Shown piece by piece: positions 6,196 through 8,341 of a DNA stretch of 8,341 nt. The position numbers and the translations under genes were made by a program. The DNA comes from an uncultured Clostridia bacterium (GTDB taxonomy: Bacteria > Bacillota > Clostridia > Oscillospirales > CAG-272). The stretch spans positions 1 to 8,341 of the forward strand of contig CANQMJ010000111.1 in NCBI GenBank assembly GCA_947624945.1. The letters are read 5' to 3'. Numbering within the stretch: position 1 is the stretch's first letter; each line of letters opens with the position of its first letter. The notes under the pieces were generated by a model. It saw nothing but the letters and a program-made list of their open reading frames with translations, did no database searches and was not told the origin of the DNA.

Positions 6196-7368
6196 ATGGC
6201 TGCAAGCGTTCATTTTCAAAACAACGGCAAAATCAAGCTGATGATCATCGTCGGCACGCGGCCGGAAATAATCCGCCTTGCCGCGGTCATCAAGAAGTGC
6301 CGCAAATATTTCGATACGATCTTAGTCCACACCGGGCAGAATTTCGACTACAATCTCAACGGCGTGTTCTTCAAGGATCTGGGTCTTGACGACCCGGAGC
6401 TGTATCTCGACGCGGTCGGCGCAGACCTCGGCGAGACGATGGGGAATATCATATCCGCAAGCTATAAAGCGATGGTCGAGCTGAAGCCCGATGCAGTTCT
6501 TGTCCTTGGCGACACCAATTCGTGTCTGTCTGTGATCGGTGCAAAGCGTCTGCATATTCCAATCTTCCACATGGAGGCGGGAAACCGTTGCAAGGACGAG
6601 TGTCTGCCGGAGGAAACAAACCGCCGGATCGTGGACATAATCAGCGACGTCAACCTCGCATATTCCGAGCACGCCCGCCGCTACCTTGCCGACTGCGGTC
6701 TGCCTAAGGAGCGTACCTATGTTACGGGTTCTCCGATGGCGGAAGTTTTACGCCAGAATCTCGAAAAAATCGAAGCAAGCGACATACACGCCCGCCTCGG
6801 TCTGAAAAAGGGCGGATACATTCTGCTCTCTGCTCACCGTGAGGAGAACATCGACACCGACAAAAACTTTTTCAGCCTGTTCTCGGCGATAAACAAGCTC
6901 GCAGAAAAGTACGAAATGCCGATACTTTACAGCTGCCACCCGCGCTCGAAAAAGAGGCTTGAGGCGTCAAAATTCGAGTTGAGCCCTTGGGTCATACAGC
7001 ACGAGCCGCTCGGCTTCCACGACTATAACTGCCTGCAAATGAACGCGTTCTGCGTTGTTTCGGACAGCGGCACTTTACCCGAGGAGAGCAGCTTCTTCAC
7101 AAGCATCGGAAAGCCGTTTCCTGCGGTGTGCATACGCACAAGTACCGAGCGCCCCGAAGCGCTTGATAAAGCGTGCTTTATTCTCGCGGGAATCGACGAA
7201 AAGAACCTGCTGCAAGCGGTAGATACGGCGGTGGAGATGAACAAAAACGGTCACCACGGTATCCCGGTGCCGGATTATGTTGACGAGAACGTCAGTGATA
7301 AGGTCGTTAAGATAATTCAGAGCTATACGGGCGTTGTCAATAAAATGGTGTGGAGGAAAGAGATATGA
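6196..7368 (+). CDS. capG: UDP-HexNAc 2-epimerase, CapG/FnlC type
   Basis: Non-hydrolysing UDP-N-acetylhexosamine 2-epimerase of the WecB superfamily. With capE and capF present, the likely reaction is the last step, C2 epimerisation of the L-talose intermediate to UDP-L-FucNAc (CapG/FnlC), not the making of UDP-ManNAc. The 390 residues carry GTRPEIIRL (20-28), HTGQNFDYNLNGVFFKDL (45-62), LGDTNS (104-109), HMEAGNRCKDECLPEETNRR (125-144), SAHREENID (212-220), SCHPRS (246-251) and SDSGTLPEESSFF (289-301). The SDSGTLPEES form and the later PAVCIRTSTERPEALD segment favour the FnlC subgroup over classical WecB (SDSGGxQEE). Length is normal. It begins 28 bases after the natural acyltransferase stop (6167) and its stop overlaps the next ATG (ATGA). 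Its composition resembles capE and capF, so the three were probably acquired together and later separated. Confidence 0.93.
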   Translation: MAASVHFQNNGKIKLMIIVGTRPEIIRLAAVIKKCRKYFDTILVHTGQNFDYNLNGVFFKDLGLDDPELYLDAVGADLGETMGNIISASYKAMVELKPDAVLVLGDTNSCLSVIGAKRLHIPIFHMEAGNRCKDECLPEETNRRIVDIISDVNLAYSEHARRYLADCGLPKERTYVTGSPMAEVLRQNLEKIEASDIHARLGLKKGGYILLSAHREENIDTDKNFFSLFSAINKLAEKYEMPILYSCHPRSKKRLEASKFELSPWVIQHEPLGFHDYNCLQMNAFCVVSDSGTLPEESSFFTSIGKPFPAVCIRTSTERPEALDKACFILAGIDEKNLLQAVDTAVEMNKNGHHGIPVPDYVDENVSDKVVKIIQSYTGVVNKMVWRKEI

Positions 7369-7490
7369 AAATCCTCATCACCGGCTCATCCGGCTGTTCG
7401 AAAATAGATTATGATATAGTACATAAAAATATAACCGACGAAAGAGCAAAGTCAATTCAGTTCTTAAAGTCGGAATTAGAATTACTTTAA
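7365..7490 (+). pseudogene. Scar of a deleted NAD-dependent SDR gene (41 codons)
   Basis: A short open frame with a strong GGAGG site (7352-7356) and an ATGA overlap with capG, a perfect set-up for a real gene. It starts MKILITGSSG, the exact beginning of a Rossmann-fold sugar-nucleotide epimerase/dehydratase, but the next residues are CSKIDYDIV and the frame ends after 41 codons (tail KSIQFLKSELELL). Composition changes sharply at about 7396, from G/C-rich to A/T-rich. The simplest reading is a large deletion that joined the first ten codons of an SDR gene to an unrelated or C-terminal tail. The first 31 bases match the start of capF (3855) at 26 positions, so recombination at similar gene starts is possible. 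Whether a peptide is still made or does anything is unknown. Confidence 0.7.
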
Positions 7491-7531
7491 AGTCGTGTGT
7501 CAGAATAAAGACTGGCTCAATCGAATGATAT

Positions 7532-7539
7532 AAAGGAAG
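7532..7539 (+). promoter_or_regulatory. Ribosome binding site for the aminotransferase
   Basis: AAAGGAAG, 8 bases before ATG 7548. The 57-base gap before this gene holds nothing else that I can support: no convincing hairpin terminator and no clear promoter. Confidence 0.6.
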
Positions 7540-7547
7540 TGCTTTCA

Positions 7548-8341
7548 ATGCTTAATTTCACAGTCGGACCCGTCATGTGCAGCGACGAAGTCCGCGCAAT
7601 CGGCGGGGAACAGGTACCGTATTTTAGAACGCCGGAATTTTCGGCGGTTATGCTCGAAAACGAGCGCCTGATGCATGAATTCCTGAACGCTCCGACCGGG
7701 AGCAGATGTGTATTTTTGACGTCGTCCGGCACCGGTGCGATGGAATCCTGCGTCATGAACATCTTAAACGACGGCGATAAAGCGATCGTCATAAACGGAG
7801 GTAGCTTCGGACAGCGGTTTGTAGATTTGTGCCGCCTGCACGAAAGAAATTTCACAGAAATCAAGCTTGAATTCGGCAAACAGCTTCGCCGCAAGCAGCT
7901 CTATGAATACGCCGGAAAAGGCTACACCGCGCTGCTTGTGAACATGCACGAAACGTCGTCGGGCGTGCTGTATGATATGCCGATGATTTCGCGGTTCTGC
8001 CAAGAAAACGGAATATTGCTTATCATCGACGCCATCAGCGCGTTTTTGGCGGACGAGTTGGATATGTCATCTCTCGGCGCGGCGGCAGTCATCACCGGCT
8101 CTCAAAAAGCACTTGCGGTTCAGCCAGGAGTTTCAGTGGTTGCACTATCTCCCGAGGCGCTTGCGCGCGTCGAATCAAATAAAGAAAAATGTATATATCT
8201 CAGTCTTAAGGAAGCGCTTAAGAACGGCGAGCGCGGACAGACCCCGTATACTCCCGCAGTCGCAACGCTTTTGCAGATAAATTCCCGACTTCGCTCAATT
8301 TTCGAGCGGGGGGGGGGTACTGTCAGAGAGAAAAATTATTG
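7548..8341 (+). CDS. Class V (PLP) aminotransferase, 3' truncated by window edge, carries a G10 tract
   Basis: PLP-dependent fold-type I enzyme of the alanine-glyoxylate / 2-aminoethylphosphonate aminotransferase group (class V). The visible 264 residues begin MLNFTVGPVMCSDEVRAIG with VPYFRTPEFSAVM, then the PLP phosphate loop SSGTGAMES (59-67), Asp161 in IIDAISAF (PLP ring nitrogen) and the Schiff-base Lys187 in TGSQKALAVQPG; QTPYTPAVATLLQIN follows as in the family. About 100 C-terminal residues are missing beyond the window. In a polysaccharide locus it may make an amino-containing decoration (for example aminoethylphosphonate) or an amino precursor; the substrate cannot be decided without the downstream genes. 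At residues 254-258 the third G10 tract is read (GA)G CGG GGG GGG GGT AC, giving Arg-Gly-Gly-Gly-Thr, and the frame stays open to the window edge. None of the three frames meets a stop in the remaining bases, so the phase cannot be proven here. Confidence 0.88.
   Translation, partial: MLNFTVGPVMCSDEVRAIGGEQVPYFRTPEFSAVMLENERLMHEFLNAPTGSRCVFLTSSGTGAMESCVMNILNDGDKAIVINGGSFGQRFVDLCRLHERNFTEIKLEFGKQLRRKQLYEYAGKGYTALLVNMHETSSGVLYDMPMISRFCQENGILLIIDAISAFLADELDMSSLGAAAVITGSQKALAVQPGVSVVALSPEALARVESNKEKCIYLSLKEALKNGERGQTPYTPAVATLLQINSRLRSIFERGGGTVREKNY
8306..8320 (+). repeat. Poly-G tract copy 3: GC-G10-TAC inside the aminotransferase
   Basis: G run of ten at 8308-8317, again preceded by GC and followed by TAC. 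Unlike copies 1 and 2 it is read in a shifted codon phase (CGG GGG GGG GGT ACT), so the 15 identical bases do not reflect a shared peptide. It lies at about two thirds of the expected protein length. Confidence 0.9.

Noticed and set aside
7491..7547. Rho-independent terminator or promoter in the gap before the aminotransferase
   Set aside because: Only a weak AGTC/GACT pairing with a long loop and no following T run; no convincing -35/-10 pair.
1189..8317. Poly-G tracts as cloning or cDNA adaptor sequence
   Set aside because: Template-switch adaptors have GTAC before the G run, not after, and coding continues on both sides of each tract with only a frame change in genes 1 and 2.

Overview
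The window is a run of co-directional, tightly packed genes on the + strand from a surface (capsular or exo-) polysaccharide locus. Strong AGGAGG-type ribosome binding sites, ATGA stop/start overlaps, mixed base composition and a wzx plus CapEFG-type gene set suggest a gut-type Clostridia (Bacillota) genome or metagenome contig. That taxonomic call is inference; no rRNA or marker gene is present.

Layout: 1-707 is the 3' part of a GT4 glycosyltransferase. 710-1273 is a left-handed beta-helix O-acetyltransferase. 1273-2559 is a Wzx-type flippase. 2579-3625 is a CapE/FnlA-type UDP-GlcNAc dehydratase/epimerase. 3622-3840 is an unrecognised 72-residue protein. 3855-5051 is a CapF/FnlB-type SDR-cupin reductase. 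5048-6085 is a membrane acyltransferase (family 3), with its natural C-terminus lying in another frame up to 6167. 6196-7368 is a CapG/FnlC-type UDP-HexNAc 2-epimerase. 7365-7490 is a 41-codon scar of a deleted SDR gene. From 7548 to the window end is a class V (PLP) aminotransferase cut by the window edge. There is no gene-free stretch over 300 bases, and I see no RNA gene, mobile element, CRISPR array, clear promoter or terminator.

Together CapE, CapF and CapG would make UDP-N-acetyl-L-fucosamine from UDP-GlcNAc. The glycosyltransferase builds the repeat unit, the flippase exports it, and the two acyltransferases and the aminotransferase probably decorate it.

The outstanding signal is a 15-base sequence, GC-G10-TAC, repeated exactly three times (1187-1201, 5987-6001, 8306-8320), each time inside a tailoring-enzyme gene and nowhere else. 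No other G run in the window exceeds five. In the first gene the recognisable family C-terminus (VPAKIIRKL-stop) is one frame away. In the second the last membrane helix is in a different frame again. In the third the frame stays open. This is what a set of poly-G phase-variable (contingency) genes looks like, switching polysaccharide decoration while leaving the backbone genes constant. The shared flanks are used in two different codon frames, so the motif is conserved as DNA or RNA, not as protein, which may point to more than plain slippage. Tract lengths in a short-read or homopolymer-prone assembly may be wrong, so the actual on/off states are uncertain.
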